Assembly: GCA_035776735.1 (NCBI GenBank)
Contig: DASSSO010000131.1
Coordinates: forward strand, 1-22,688
Length of the DNA stretch: 22,688 nucleotides
Direction: 5' to 3'
Source of the DNA: JACDAN01 sp035776735
Lineage (GTDB): Bacteria; Actinomycetota; Thermoleophilia; Gaiellales; Gaiellaceae
Below are positions 6,733-13,719 of this stretch, in pieces. Every line of letters starts with the position of its first letter. Position 1 is the first letter of the stretch. The notes below the pieces were generated by a model. The model was not told where the DNA came from. It searched no databases and saw nothing but the letters and a program-made list of their open reading frames with translations. The position numbers and the translations under genes were made by a program.

Positions 6733-6777
6733 CCGCCGATTTCGTGGTTCCCGGCAGGTTCGACTGCCGGACGGCGG
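6733..6777. repeat. Nested inverted repeat between the membrane-protein gene and the Rpf-like gene
   Basis: An inner 7-bp hairpin CCGGCAG-GTTCGA-CTGCCGG (6751-6770) sits inside an outer 6-bp stem CCGCCG (6733-6738) / CGGCGG (6772-6777), with 12 unpaired bases on one side and one on the other. It lies 25 bp beyond the membrane-protein stop and about 80 bp upstream of the Rpf-like start, both on the minus strand. It could end the first transcript (no T-run, so non-classical) or be a leader element of the second. Confidence 0.5.
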
Positions 6778-6801
6778 GCATTGTTAGCAGAAGACCGTGG
6801 C

Positions 6802-7443
6802 CTAGCCAGGCAACGAAGGCTGCCGTTTTCTGCTGCTAATCGTAAAACCTCCGTAAAGAAGGAGGGATGAAACGGCGAAAAAAGCCGCAGTTTGCGCCAC
6901 ACCGAGCCCTGCGACCGCGCTGCCGACCGCGGCAACGGAGACCCCGGCGAGAATCAGGCTCATCGCGGCCGGACGGCGCCGGATCGAGGCGAGGGCGACG
7001 CCGACGACGGCGGCCGTTCCCGCCACGTTTCCGACGATCGCGAGGATACGGAGCGGGACGTAGTCCAGGTGCGCCTGCGCCTCCGGGATCTCGTCCCCGG
7101 AGACCGGCGCGGAGAGCGGTTCGGCGATCGCGGCGCCCGTTGCGATGCCGGCGTAGAGGAGCACGACCGGGATCACCCAACGGCGGCCGAGCAGGAGCAG
7201 GGACCCGGCGCCCAGGAGCGGCGCCGTCAGCAGTCCGCCGAAGAGGTAGTAGAGCCGGAACGAGGCCTCGCTCCAGCCGGCGGCCGATCCCCAGGCGAGC
7301 ACCGCCGCCGCGACCGCGAAGGCGGCGAGGGACGCAGACCAGGCGAGCAGCTCCGGCGCCCTCCGGGCCCGCCACCGTGCGGCCAGGCGTCCGGCGAGGC
7401 GCAGGGCGAGCAGGGCGGCCGCGAAGGAGAGCAGGGGCTCCAC
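6802..7443 (-). CDS. Seven-helix integral membrane protein of unknown function
   Basis: The 213-residue product is mostly hydrophobic, with about seven predicted membrane segments separated by short Arg-rich or Gly/Pro loops (RWRARRAP, LGRRW, SIRRRP). One longer polar loop contains SGDEIPEAQAHLD, around residue 130. The C-terminus is basic (SSRKRQPSLPG), probably cytoplasmic. I recognise no catalytic motif and assign no function. Two GTG codons are possible starts: 7449 and 7443. A TACCCT hexamer ends 7 nt before 7443 but only 1 nt before 7449, so 7443 is chosen. It is divergent from the penicillin-amidase-like gene with 27 bp between starts, so co-regulation is possible. Confidence 0.72.
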   Translation of the reverse strand: MEPLLSFAAALLALRLAGRLAARWRARRAPELLAWSASLAAFAVAAAVLAWGSAAGWSEASFRLYYLFGGLLTAPLLGAGSLLLLGRRWVIPVVLLYAGIATGAAIAEPLSAPVSGDEIPEAQAHLDYVPLRILAIVGNVAGTAAVVGVALASIRRRPAAMSLILAGVSVAAVGSAVAGLGVAQTAAFFAVSSLLLYGGFTISSRKRQPSLPG

Positions 7444-7450
7444 CCGCACG

Positions 7451-7463
7451 AGGGTAGTAGGCT
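7451..7463. promoter_or_regulatory. Back-to-back -10 elements for a divergent gene pair
   Basis: AGGGTA (7451-7456) reads TACCCT on the minus strand and ends 7 nt before the GTG at 7443. TAGGCT (7458-7463) on the plus strand ends 7 nt before the ATG at 7471. The two hexamers are separated by one base, so RNA polymerase could occupy only one at a time. Confidence 0.45.
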
Positions 7464-7470
7464 GGCGGCG

Positions 7471-9924
7471 ATGCGGAGTCTGGCTCTCGTGGCGCTCGCA
7501 GCCGGGCTCGCACTCTCGCTGGGCGGGGCCGCAAGCACGGCGACCGTGGCCCGGGATTACGCCGAGGTGGCGCTCAACGTCCTGCCACCGGGCCAGTCCG
7601 GGAGCCTCACCTTCGGGCGCAACGCGTCCGACCAGCTGACGCTCTACGACGGCCTGACGCCGCTCGGCGCCAACGTCGCCCCGCGGAGCCTGCGGCGCTA
7701 CTTCAAGTCGGCGCGCTTCGGGCTCGAGGGCAAGAAGCCCGTGCGCACGGACCGCCCGCGCGCCGGCGTCCGCATCCTCTGGGACCGCTGGGGGGTGCCG
7801 CACGTGTACGGAACGCGGCGGGCCGACGTGCACTTCGGCGCCGGCTGGGTGACCGCGAAGGATCGCGGCCTCCTCCTCCACCTCCTGCGCTGGGCCGGCC
7901 GGATCGCGGCGCTCGACGTGCCCGGCGTGAACCCGTTCGCCGTCGCCCTCTCGGGCCGACGCTTCACGCCGAGCCCGCAGGCGGAGGCGATCTTGCGACA
8001 GCAGGAGCGACTCGTCGCAGGGCACGGCAGGCAGGCGCGGCAGCTCCTCCGGGACGTGGACGCCTTCGTGGCCGGAATCAACGCCTACAACCGATCGATC
8101 GGTCTGTCCGGCGACTCCTGGCGGCGGGTGGACGTGATCGCGGTCGCTGCGCTGATGGGCGCGAACCTCGGGCTCGGCGGCGGAGACGAGACCCGCCGCT
8201 CGCTTTTCCTCGACGCCCTCGAGCAGCAGCTCGGGCCGACACGGGCGCGTGCTGTCTGGTCCGACCTCCGCGAGAAGCAGGATCCTGAGACGCCGGTCTC
8301 GATCGCGCGCCGGTTCGCCTACGGCGGCGAGTCGGGGATCGGCACCGGCAGCGTCGTCCTCGACGACGGCAGCTTCGTGCCCTCCGGAGGCGCGTCCGCG
8401 CAGGCCGCGACCTCGGCGTGGCCGGCGAAGGCGAGCAACGCGCTGCTCCTCTCGGCGAAGAGGTCGACGAGCGGCCGCCCGCTGTTCGTCGCGGGCCCCC
8501 AGGTCGGCCACGCCTATCCGCAGCTGCTCATGGAGCTCGACCTGCACGGCGGTGGAATCCACGCGCGGGGCGCGTCCTTCCCCGGGCTCTCGTTGTACGT
8601 CCTGCTCGGGCGGGGAAGCGACTATGCGTGGAGCGCGACGTCGTCCAACTCCGACGTGGTCGACCACTTCGTCGAGGAGCTCTGCGGCGACGACTCCCAC
8701 TACCGGTTCCGGGGCTCGTGCCGCGAGATGGGCACGGTCGACGCGGGCACGCTGCAGCAGGGCCCGGGCCAGCCCGACCGGCGCCTGATCTACAGGACGA
8801 CGGTCCACGGCCCGGTGCTCGGCTATGCGACCGTCGACGGGCGCAGGGTGGCGATCTCGAGCAGGCGGTCGTCGAGGGGACGCGAGCTCCTCTCCGCGCT
8901 CATGTTCCAGGAGCTCAACACGGGCGCCGTGCGGTCCTCGAAGACCTTCCTGCGCGCGGCGGCGAAGCTCGAGTTCACGTTCAACGTCCTCTACGCGGAC
9001 AACCGTGACATCGCGATGTTCTCGACCGGCCGTCTGCCGGTTCGTGCCCCGGGGGCGGACGGCTCGCTGCCGACGGTCGGCACGGGAGAGTACGAGTGGC
9101 GCGGATTCGCGCCGGCGCGATCGCATCCGCAGGTCGTGAACCCGCCGAGCGGCGCGATCCTGCAGTGGAACAACAAGCCGGCCGCCGGGTTCGCGGCGTC
9201 GGACGACAACTGGTCGTTCGGCTCCGTCCACCGGGTCGACCTGCTGAGGCCCGGGATCGCGGCCCGGCGCAGGCACAGCCTCGCGACCGTCGTCGGCGTC
9301 ATGAACCGCGCGGCGACGCAGGACCTTCGGGTCGTCCGGGTGTGGCCGGTGATCGCGGACGTACTGCGGGGATCGCAGCCGCCGAGCGCGCGCGCCGCTG
9401 CGATGGCCGAGGCGCTCTCCTCGTGGCAGCTCGCCGGCAGCAGCCGCCTGGATCGCGACCTCGACGGGTCCGTCGACCATCCGGGCGCCGCGATCATGGA
9501 CGCGGCCTGGCGCCGCCTCGCCGACGCCGTGATGGCGCCCGTCGTCGGGTCGCTGACGGAGCGGCTGGGCACCCTTCAAGCCTGGAGCGACAACGCGAGC
9601 GGCGACGGATCCGCATACGGTTTCGGCTGGTTCGGCTGGATCGACAAGGACCTCCGGACGCTGCTCGGCCGGCCGGTCCGCGGCCCCTACGCCACGCGCT
9701 TCTGCGGCGGGGGCGACCTCGCCGCCTGCCGCGCCTCGCTCTGGGCTGCGCTGGAGGCGGCGGGCGCCGACCTCGCGGCGACGAAGGGGCCCGACCCGCA
9801 GTCCTGGCGCGCCGACGCGAACCGGGAGCGGATCAACTACAGCCCGCTGCCGCGGACGATGCGGTGGGCCAACCGCCCGACGTTCCAGCAGGTCATGTCG
9901 TTCAAGGGCCACCGCCCCCGCTAG
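7471..9924 (+). CDS. Secreted penicillin amidase (acylase) family hydrolase
   Basis: An 817-residue N-terminal-nucleophile hydrolase precursor. Residues 1-21 are a signal peptide (MRSLALVALAAGLALSLGGA). The family opening is GVPHVYGTRRADVHFGAGW (108-126) and VTAKDRGLLLHLLRWAGRIA. Self-cleavage should expose Ser322 in KASNALLL as the nucleophile of the beta chain, after a linker of about 30 residues rich in Gly, Ser and Ala. Downstream come RPLFVAGPQVGHAYPQ and the conserved WNNKPA asparagines. Known members hydrolyse beta-lactam side chains, N-acyl homoserine lactones or other acyl amides; the substrate cannot be read here. The ATG is 7 nt after TAGGCT. The frame is open well upstream, but that part shadows the divergent gene. 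Its TAG lies inside the next gene's candidate -10. Confidence 0.9.
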   Translation: MRSLALVALAAGLALSLGGAASTATVARDYAEVALNVLPPGQSGSLTFGRNASDQLTLYDGLTPLGANVAPRSLRRYFKSARFGLEGKKPVRTDRPRAGVRILWDRWGVPHVYGTRRADVHFGAGWVTAKDRGLLLHLLRWAGRIAALDVPGVNPFAVALSGRRFTPSPQAEAILRQQERLVAGHGRQARQLLRDVDAFVAGINAYNRSIGLSGDSWRRVDVIAVAALMGANLGLGGGDETRRSLFLDALEQQLGPTRARAVWSDLREKQDPETPVSIARRFAYGGESGIGTGSVVLDDGSFVPSGGASAQAATSAWPAKASNALLLSAKRSTSGRPLFVAGPQVGHAYPQLLMELDLHGGGIHARGASFPGLSLYVLLGRGSDYAWSATSSNSDVVDHFVEELCGDDSHYRFRGSCREMGTVDAGTLQQGPGQPDRRLIYRTTVHGPVLGYATVDGRRVAISSRRSSRGRELLSALMFQELNTGAVRSSKTFLRAAAKLEFTFNVLYADNRDIAMFSTGRLPVRAPGADGSLPTVGTGEYEWRGFAPARSHPQVVNPPSGAILQWNNKPAAGFAASDDNWSFGSVHRVDLLRPGIAARRRHSLATVVGVMNRAATQDLRVVRVWPVIADVLRGSQPPSARAAAMAEALSSWQLAGSSRLDRDLDGSVDHPGAAIMDAAWRRLADAVMAPVVGSLTERLGTLQAWSDNASGDGSAYGFGWFGWIDKDLRTLLGRPVRGPYATRFCGGGDLAACRASLWAALEAAGADLAATKGPDPQSWRADANRERINYSPLPRTMRWANRPTFQQVMSFKGHRPR

Positions 9925-9927
9925 CCT
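9922..9927 (+). promoter_or_regulatory. Candidate -10 element (TAGCCT) overlapping a stop codon
   Basis: The TAG stop of the amidase gene is the first half of TAGCCT, which ends 8 nt before the GTG of the aminotransferase. A leaderless transcript of the serine operon could begin here. Confidence 0.4.
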
Positions 9928-9935
9928 CCAGGGCA

Positions 9936-11087
9936 GTGGCCGAGAAGCGCTACCTCTTCACGCCGGGCCCCACGCCGGTCCCTCCGCCGGTACTGGAGGC
10001 GATGAGCCGGCCGATCATCCACCACCGGAGCTCGGACTTCCGCGAGATCCTCGGACGCTGCCTCGACCGGCTCGCCGAGGTGTACCGCACAGGGAGCGAC
10101 GTGCTGCTGTACACGTCGTCGGGCACGGGCGGGATGGAGTCAGCCGTCTCGAACCTCACGAGGCCGGGCGAGCGGGTGGTCGTCGTCTCGGCCGGGCACT
10201 TCGGCGAGCGCTGGGAGGCGATGACGAAGAACTTCGGCTGCGAGGTCGACACGCTCGCCTACGAGTGGGGCGAATCGCCGTCCGCCGACGACCTCGCCGG
10301 CCGGCTCGGGGAGCTCGGCGGCGCCAAGGTCGTCTTCCTGACGCATTCCGAGACCTCGACGGGAGTCGTGGCCGACGTGCAGGCGCTGGCTGCGGTCGCG
10401 AAGGAGGCGGGCGCGCTGGTCGTCGTCGACGCCGTCTCGAGCCTCGGCGCCGTCCCGCTCGAGACCGACGCCTGGGGCATCGACTCGGTGATCTCCGGGT
10501 CGCAGAAGGCCCTGATGACGCCTCCCGGCCTCTCGACCGTCTCGGTCTCGCGCGACGCATGGAGCGCGGTCGAGCCGGGCGCCGCCTCGCGGTACTACTT
10601 CGACTGGCAGCAGACGAAGGAGCGCCAGGATCAGTTCGACCCGGCCTTCACGCCGGCGGTCTCGATCGTCGTCGGCCTCGACGTCGCCCTCGGGCTGCTC
10701 CTCGAGGAAGGGCTGGAGCAGGCGTTCGAGCGCCACACGCGCCTGGGCCGCGCCTGCCGCGAGGGTGTAAAGGCGATGGGGCTGGAGCTCTTCTCGCCGG
10801 ACGACGACCGCTCCGCCGTGGTGACCGCGATCAACGCGCCCGACGGCATCGACTCCACCGAGATCGTGCAGACCCTGCGCGACCGCCTCGGCGTCGTCCT
10901 CGCGCCTGGGCAGGGGCCGCTCAAGGGCCGCATCTTCCGCATCGGCCACATCGGCTACTACGACATCTTCGACATCACGACGGCGCTTGCCGGCGTGGAG
11001 CTCGTCCTCGCCGAGCAGGGCGCGGACATCGAGCGCGGAGCCGCGGTGACCGCGGCGCTCGAAGCCTTCGAGCACACACCAGTGTGA
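9936..11087 (+). CDS. Class V aminotransferase, probable phosphoserine (or serine-glyoxylate type) aminotransferase
   Basis: A 383-residue PLP enzyme of fold type I, class V. It opens with YLFTPGPTPVPPPVLEAM, typical of the serine-glyoxylate/alanine-glyoxylate/archaeal SerC group. The phosphate-binding loop is SSGTGGMES (61-69), the PLP aspartate is Asp165 in VVVDAVSSLG and the Schiff-base lysine is Lys191 in ISGSQKALM. The C-terminal GRIFRIGHIGYYD carries the conserved substrate arginine. The gene overlaps serA by 4 bp, so the likely job is converting 3-phosphohydroxypyruvate to phosphoserine with glutamate. It differs from the classical E. coli SerC subgroup, and serine-glyoxylate activity is not excluded. 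The GTG start follows TAGCCT by 8 nt. Confidence 0.85.
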   Translation: MAEKRYLFTPGPTPVPPPVLEAMSRPIIHHRSSDFREILGRCLDRLAEVYRTGSDVLLYTSSGTGGMESAVSNLTRPGERVVVVSAGHFGERWEAMTKNFGCEVDTLAYEWGESPSADDLAGRLGELGGAKVVFLTHSETSTGVVADVQALAAVAKEAGALVVVDAVSSLGAVPLETDAWGIDSVISGSQKALMTPPGLSTVSVSRDAWSAVEPGAASRYYFDWQQTKERQDQFDPAFTPAVSIVVGLDVALGLLLEEGLEQAFERHTRLGRACREGVKAMGLELFSPDDDRSAVVTAINAPDGIDSTEIVQTLRDRLGVVLAPGQGPLKGRIFRIGHIGYYDIFDITTALAGVELVLAEQGADIERGAAVTAALEAFEHTPV

Positions 11088-12664
11088 GCGACCGGCCGCG
11101 GGTTCTCGTCCGCGAGCCGATCGCGGAAGCCGGGATCCGCCTCCTCGAGGAGCGCTTCGACGTTGACGTGAACGGCGACAGCCCGCTCGAGGAGCAGATC
11201 GGCGACTACGACGCGATCATCATCCGCTCGGCGACGAAGCTGACGGCGGAGCTCCTCGAGCGCGCCGACCGTCTGAAGGTGATCGGCCGCGCCGGCGTAG
11301 GGGTGGACAACGTCGACGTCGAGGCGGCGACGCGTCGCGGCATCGTCGTCGCGAACGCGCCGGAGTCCACGGTCGTCTCCGCGGCCGAGCACGCCGTCGG
11401 ACTGCTCGTGGCCTTGGCCCGCAACATCCCCCAGGCCCACGCCTCGCTGAAACAGGGACGGTGGGAGCGCTCGAGCTACGGCGGGATCGAGCTGGAGGGC
11501 AAGACCCTCGGCGTCCTGGGCTTCGGGCGGATCGGGCAGCAGGTCGCCCGGCGCGCGGTCGGGCTCGGGATGGACGTGATCGCGCACGACCCGTTCGTGG
11601 CGAAGGACCGGTACCGCGAGCTCGGGGTCACGAGGGCCGAGAGCGCCGACGACGTGTTGACCGCCGCCGACTTCCTGACGCTCCATATGCCCCTGTCGGA
11701 GGAGACGAGCGGCGCCATCGACGCCGAGGCCCTCGCCAAGCTGCGGCCGGGCGCCTACCTGGTCAACGCGGCGCGCGGCGAACTCGTCGACGAGGACGCG
11801 CTGCTCGACGCCCTGCGCTCGGGTCGCCTGGCCGGCGCCGCCCTCGACGTGTTCTCCGCCGAGCCGTACGCCGGACCGCTCCTCGAGCTCGACAACGTCG
11901 TCGTGACGCCGCACCTCGCCGCCTCGACGGAGGAGGCGCAGGACCGGGCGGGCATGATCGTCGCCGAGCAGGTGGCAGCCGCACTCGAGGGCGGGCTCGT
12001 CGCGAACGCGGTGAACATCCCGGCGATCGGCCGGGAGGACCTCGAGATCCTCGGCCCCTTCGTCCCGCTGTCCGCGAAGCTCGGCCGGCTCGCGATGGAG
12101 CTCGCGGGCGGGCGCGCAGAGCGGATCGAGCTGACGTTCTACGGCCACCTCGCCGACTTCGACACGCGGCTCCTGACGGCGGCGGCGCTGAACGGGGCCT
12201 TCCAGGGGCGGTTCGAGCAGCCCGTGAACTACGTGAACGCGCCGCTGCTCGCCGAGGAACGCGGGATCGAGGTCGTCGAGCAGCGCCGGCGCACAAGCCG
12301 GGACTTCACGAACCTCGTCCGCGTCGCGGTTGCCGCGGACGGCGACCCGGTCCGCGTCGCCGGCACGACGATCGGGCGCGACGACCGGATGTGGCTCGTG
12401 AGCGCGCTCGGCTTCGATCTCGAGATGGAGCTCGCGCCGCTGCTCATGCTGTTCCGCTACGACGACGTGCCCGGCGTGATCGGCCGGGTGGGGACGCTCT
12501 TCGGCGCCGCCGGCGTGAACATCGCGAACATGGCCGTCTCCCGGACGCGGCGCGGCGGCAAGGCCCTGATGGTGCTCTCGATCGACTCGGAGGCGCCGCC
12601 CGAGCTGATCGAGCGAGTGCGCGCGGAAGGGTTCGACGACGCCAGGTTCATCTCGCTCGGATAG
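11084..12664 (+). CDS. serA: D-3-phosphoglycerate dehydrogenase
   Basis: SerA oxidises 3-phosphoglycerate to 3-phosphohydroxypyruvate with NAD+, the first step of serine synthesis. The 526-residue length is the long form: catalytic and NAD domains, an intervening ASB domain and a C-terminal ACT domain. The NAD motif is LGFGRIGQQ (145-153). Catalytic residues are Arg231 in VNAARGELVDE, Glu260 in DVFSAEP and His277 in TPHLAAST. The ACT domain (about 455-526) reads DVPGVIGRVGTLFGAAGVNI and is where serine feedback usually acts. The GTG start overlaps the TGA of the aminotransferase (GTGTGA), implying translational coupling. Together they supply two of three serine-pathway steps; the phosphatase is not in the window. 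Confidence 0.95.
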   Translation: MSDRPRVLVREPIAEAGIRLLEERFDVDVNGDSPLEEQIGDYDAIIIRSATKLTAELLERADRLKVIGRAGVGVDNVDVEAATRRGIVVANAPESTVVSAAEHAVGLLVALARNIPQAHASLKQGRWERSSYGGIELEGKTLGVLGFGRIGQQVARRAVGLGMDVIAHDPFVAKDRYRELGVTRAESADDVLTAADFLTLHMPLSEETSGAIDAEALAKLRPGAYLVNAARGELVDEDALLDALRSGRLAGAALDVFSAEPYAGPLLELDNVVVTPHLAASTEEAQDRAGMIVAEQVAAALEGGLVANAVNIPAIGREDLEILGPFVPLSAKLGRLAMELAGGRAERIELTFYGHLADFDTRLLTAAALNGAFQGRFEQPVNYVNAPLLAEERGIEVVEQRRRTSRDFTNLVRVAVAADGDPVRVAGTTIGRDDRMWLVSALGFDLEMELAPLLMLFRYDDVPGVIGRVGTLFGAAGVNIANMAVSRTRRGGKALMVLSIDSEAPPELIERVRAEGFDDARFISLG

Positions 12665-12707
12665 CGCCTGGGTCGTCGGACAGACGATCCTGATCGTCGC
12701 GATCGTC

Positions 12708-13073
12708 GTGTCCTTTCTCGGTCCCGAGATCGGCGGCCGGACGCTGACCTGGCTCGGGCTGCTGATCGCGCTGGGCGGAGTTGTCCTGGTGGTCTGGGCG
12801 CGCCGGGCGATGGGTCGGTCCTTTTCGGCCTTTCCGACGCCCCGGCCGGGCGCCGAGCTCGTCGTCCGCGGCCCCTATCGGTTCGTGCGACATCCGATGT
12901 ACGTCGGCGGGATCCTCGTGCTGCTCGGCTTCTCGCTTGCGTTCTCCGCGGTCGGATTGCTGCTGACGGCAGGTCTCGCCGTCCTCTGGGTGTTCAAGGC
13001 GAGGCACGAGGAGCGCCTGCTCGAAGAGCGCTTCCCCGGCTACGCCGAGTATCGGCGCGCCACCCGCTTCTAG
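12708..13073 (+). CDS. Isoprenylcysteine carboxyl methyltransferase-like membrane protein, start uncertain
   Basis: The 121 residues from GTG 12708 belong to the ICMT/PEMT-type membrane methyltransferases. The signature is RGPYRFVRHPMYVGG (around 55-70) followed by EERLLEERFPGYAEYRR, and there are three or more hydrophobic segments. Substrates in bacteria are generally unknown. The start is a problem: reading in frame from 12663, just inside the serA stop, gives AWVVGQTILIVAIVV. That looks like the normal first membrane helix of this family, yet there is no ATG, GTG or TTG between the in-frame TGA at 12606 and 12708. CTG at 12690 is the best non-standard candidate. It follows serA closely, so it may be read from the same mRNA. 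Confidence 0.68.
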   Translation: MSFLGPEIGGRTLTWLGLLIALGGVVLVVWARRAMGRSFSAFPTPRPGAELVVRGPYRFVRHPMYVGGILVLLGFSLAFSAVGLLLTAGLAVLWVFKARHEERLLEERFPGYAEYRRATRF

Positions 13074-13077
13074 GCAA

Positions 13078-13092
13078 GTAACAGACTGTTAC
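13078..13092. promoter_or_regulatory. Palindromic operator-like site 1
   Basis: GTAACAGACTGTTAC is a 15-bp palindrome (7-bp arms around a central A), AT-rich against a GC-rich background. It begins 5 bp after the stop of the ICMT-like gene. Size and symmetry resemble TetR-family operators. No TetR gene is in the window. Confidence 0.6.
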
Positions 13093-13133
13093 GAACCGTT
13101 CGAGGCCGCATCGCTCCGGGCGTTCAGGAGCAA

Positions 13134-13148
13134 GCAACAGTCTGTTAC
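13134..13148. promoter_or_regulatory. Palindromic operator-like site 2
   Basis: GCAACAGTCTGTTAC repeats site 1 with two differences in 15 as a direct copy, and one difference when compared with its reverse complement. Centre-to-centre distance is 56 bp, a little over five helical turns. It ends 40 bp upstream of the candidate -10 of the YbaK-type gene, a plausible place for repressor or activator control. Confidence 0.6.
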
Positions 13149-13188
13149 TAGGTCGAATGCGGCTCACCGGCAGGCTGGTTGTGCCGGT

Positions 13189-13194
13189 TAGGCT
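13189..13194 (+). promoter_or_regulatory. Candidate -10 element (TAGGCT) for the YbaK-type gene
   Basis: TAGGCT is followed by GCCGAA (6 nt) and the GTG at 13201, again the leaderless spacing. It lies downstream of the two operator-like palindromes. Confidence 0.4.
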
Positions 13195-13200
13195 GCCGAA

Positions 13201-13689
13201 GTGGAGGAGCGCTGGCCAGAGCCCGTCGAGCGGGTCGCCTCGTTTCTCCGCAAGAGCGGTGTGGAGGGCAGGGTCGAGGAGTTCGACTCGGGGACGCCGA
13301 CCGCCGAGGATGCAGCGCGGGCGGTCGGGTGCAAGCTCGGCCAGATCGTGAAGTCGCTCGTCTTCGACTGCGACGGCGCCCCGGTCGTCGTGCTCGTTCC
13401 CGGCGACCGCCGGGCCGATTCGGCGAAGATCGCGCAGGCCGTCGGCTGCCGGCGGGCAAGGATCGGCGGGCCGGAGCAGGTACGCACCGCAACGGGCTTC
13501 GAGCCGGGCGCCGTCGCGCCGTTCCCGCTTCCGAAGATCACGAGGGTGCTCGTCGACCGCCAGCTCCTCGTCCACGATCGCGTCTGGATCGGGGCGGGCT
13601 CGCCGAGCCACATGGCGACCCTTGCCCCGGTCGATCTCGTCCGGCTCGCGAAGGCAGAGCCCATGGACGCCGTCTCGGAGGCCACCTAA
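13201..13689 (+). CDS. YbaK/EbsC-type aminoacyl-tRNA deacylase
   Basis: A 162-residue stand-alone editing-domain protein of the YbaK/ProX superfamily, which hydrolyses mischarged tRNAs (typically Cys-tRNA(Pro) or Ala-tRNA(Pro)). Visible features are the conserved GQIVKSLVF with its key lysine (about 47-55), the strand VVVLVPGDRRAD and the loop GFEPGAVAPF, followed by VLVDRQLL and the glycine-rich IGAGSPSHMATL near 136-147. The exact tRNA specificity cannot be read. The GTG start follows TAGGCT by 6 nt. Its TAA stop doubles as the start of a TAACAT hexamer upstream of ilvE. Confidence 0.88.
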   Translation: MEERWPEPVERVASFLRKSGVEGRVEEFDSGTPTAEDAARAVGCKLGQIVKSLVFDCDGAPVVVLVPGDRRADSAKIAQAVGCRRARIGGPEQVRTATGFEPGAVAPFPLPKITRVLVDRQLLVHDRVWIGAGSPSHMATLAPVDLVRLAKAEPMDAVSEAT

Positions 13690-13719
13690 CATTCGACCCA
13701 CGAAAACCGGAGGAGGCGC
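13687..13719 (+). promoter_or_regulatory. Candidate promoter, leader and ribosome binding site of ilvE
   Basis: TAACAT (13687-13692) contains the stop codon of the preceding gene and would start RNA near 13699. The resulting leader of about 20 nt holds GGAGGAGG (13709-13716), the strongest Shine-Dalgarno here besides that of the cold-shock gene. So ilvE appears to be a leadered gene. Confidence 0.45.

Noticed and set aside
6751..6770. GTTCGA loop resembling a tRNA T-arm
   Set aside because: The stem pairs as a 7-bp hairpin with a 6-nt loop rather than 5 bp with 7 nt, and no D-arm, anticodon arm or acceptor stem fits around it.
6654..6801. c-di-AMP (ydaO) riboswitch ahead of the Rpf-like gene
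   Set aside because: Only a GGGAACCAC fragment resembles the consensus; the GGGGUGAAUCC and CCCGAAUCCG segments are not found.
6892..7470. Upstream extension of the penicillin-amidase frame
   Set aside because: It is antisense to the membrane protein; the signal peptide begins at ATG 7471.
13078..13148. The two palindromes as ends of a small mobile element
   Set aside because: Each is itself a palindrome, no target-site duplication is seen, and the 41 bp between them has no element-like content.
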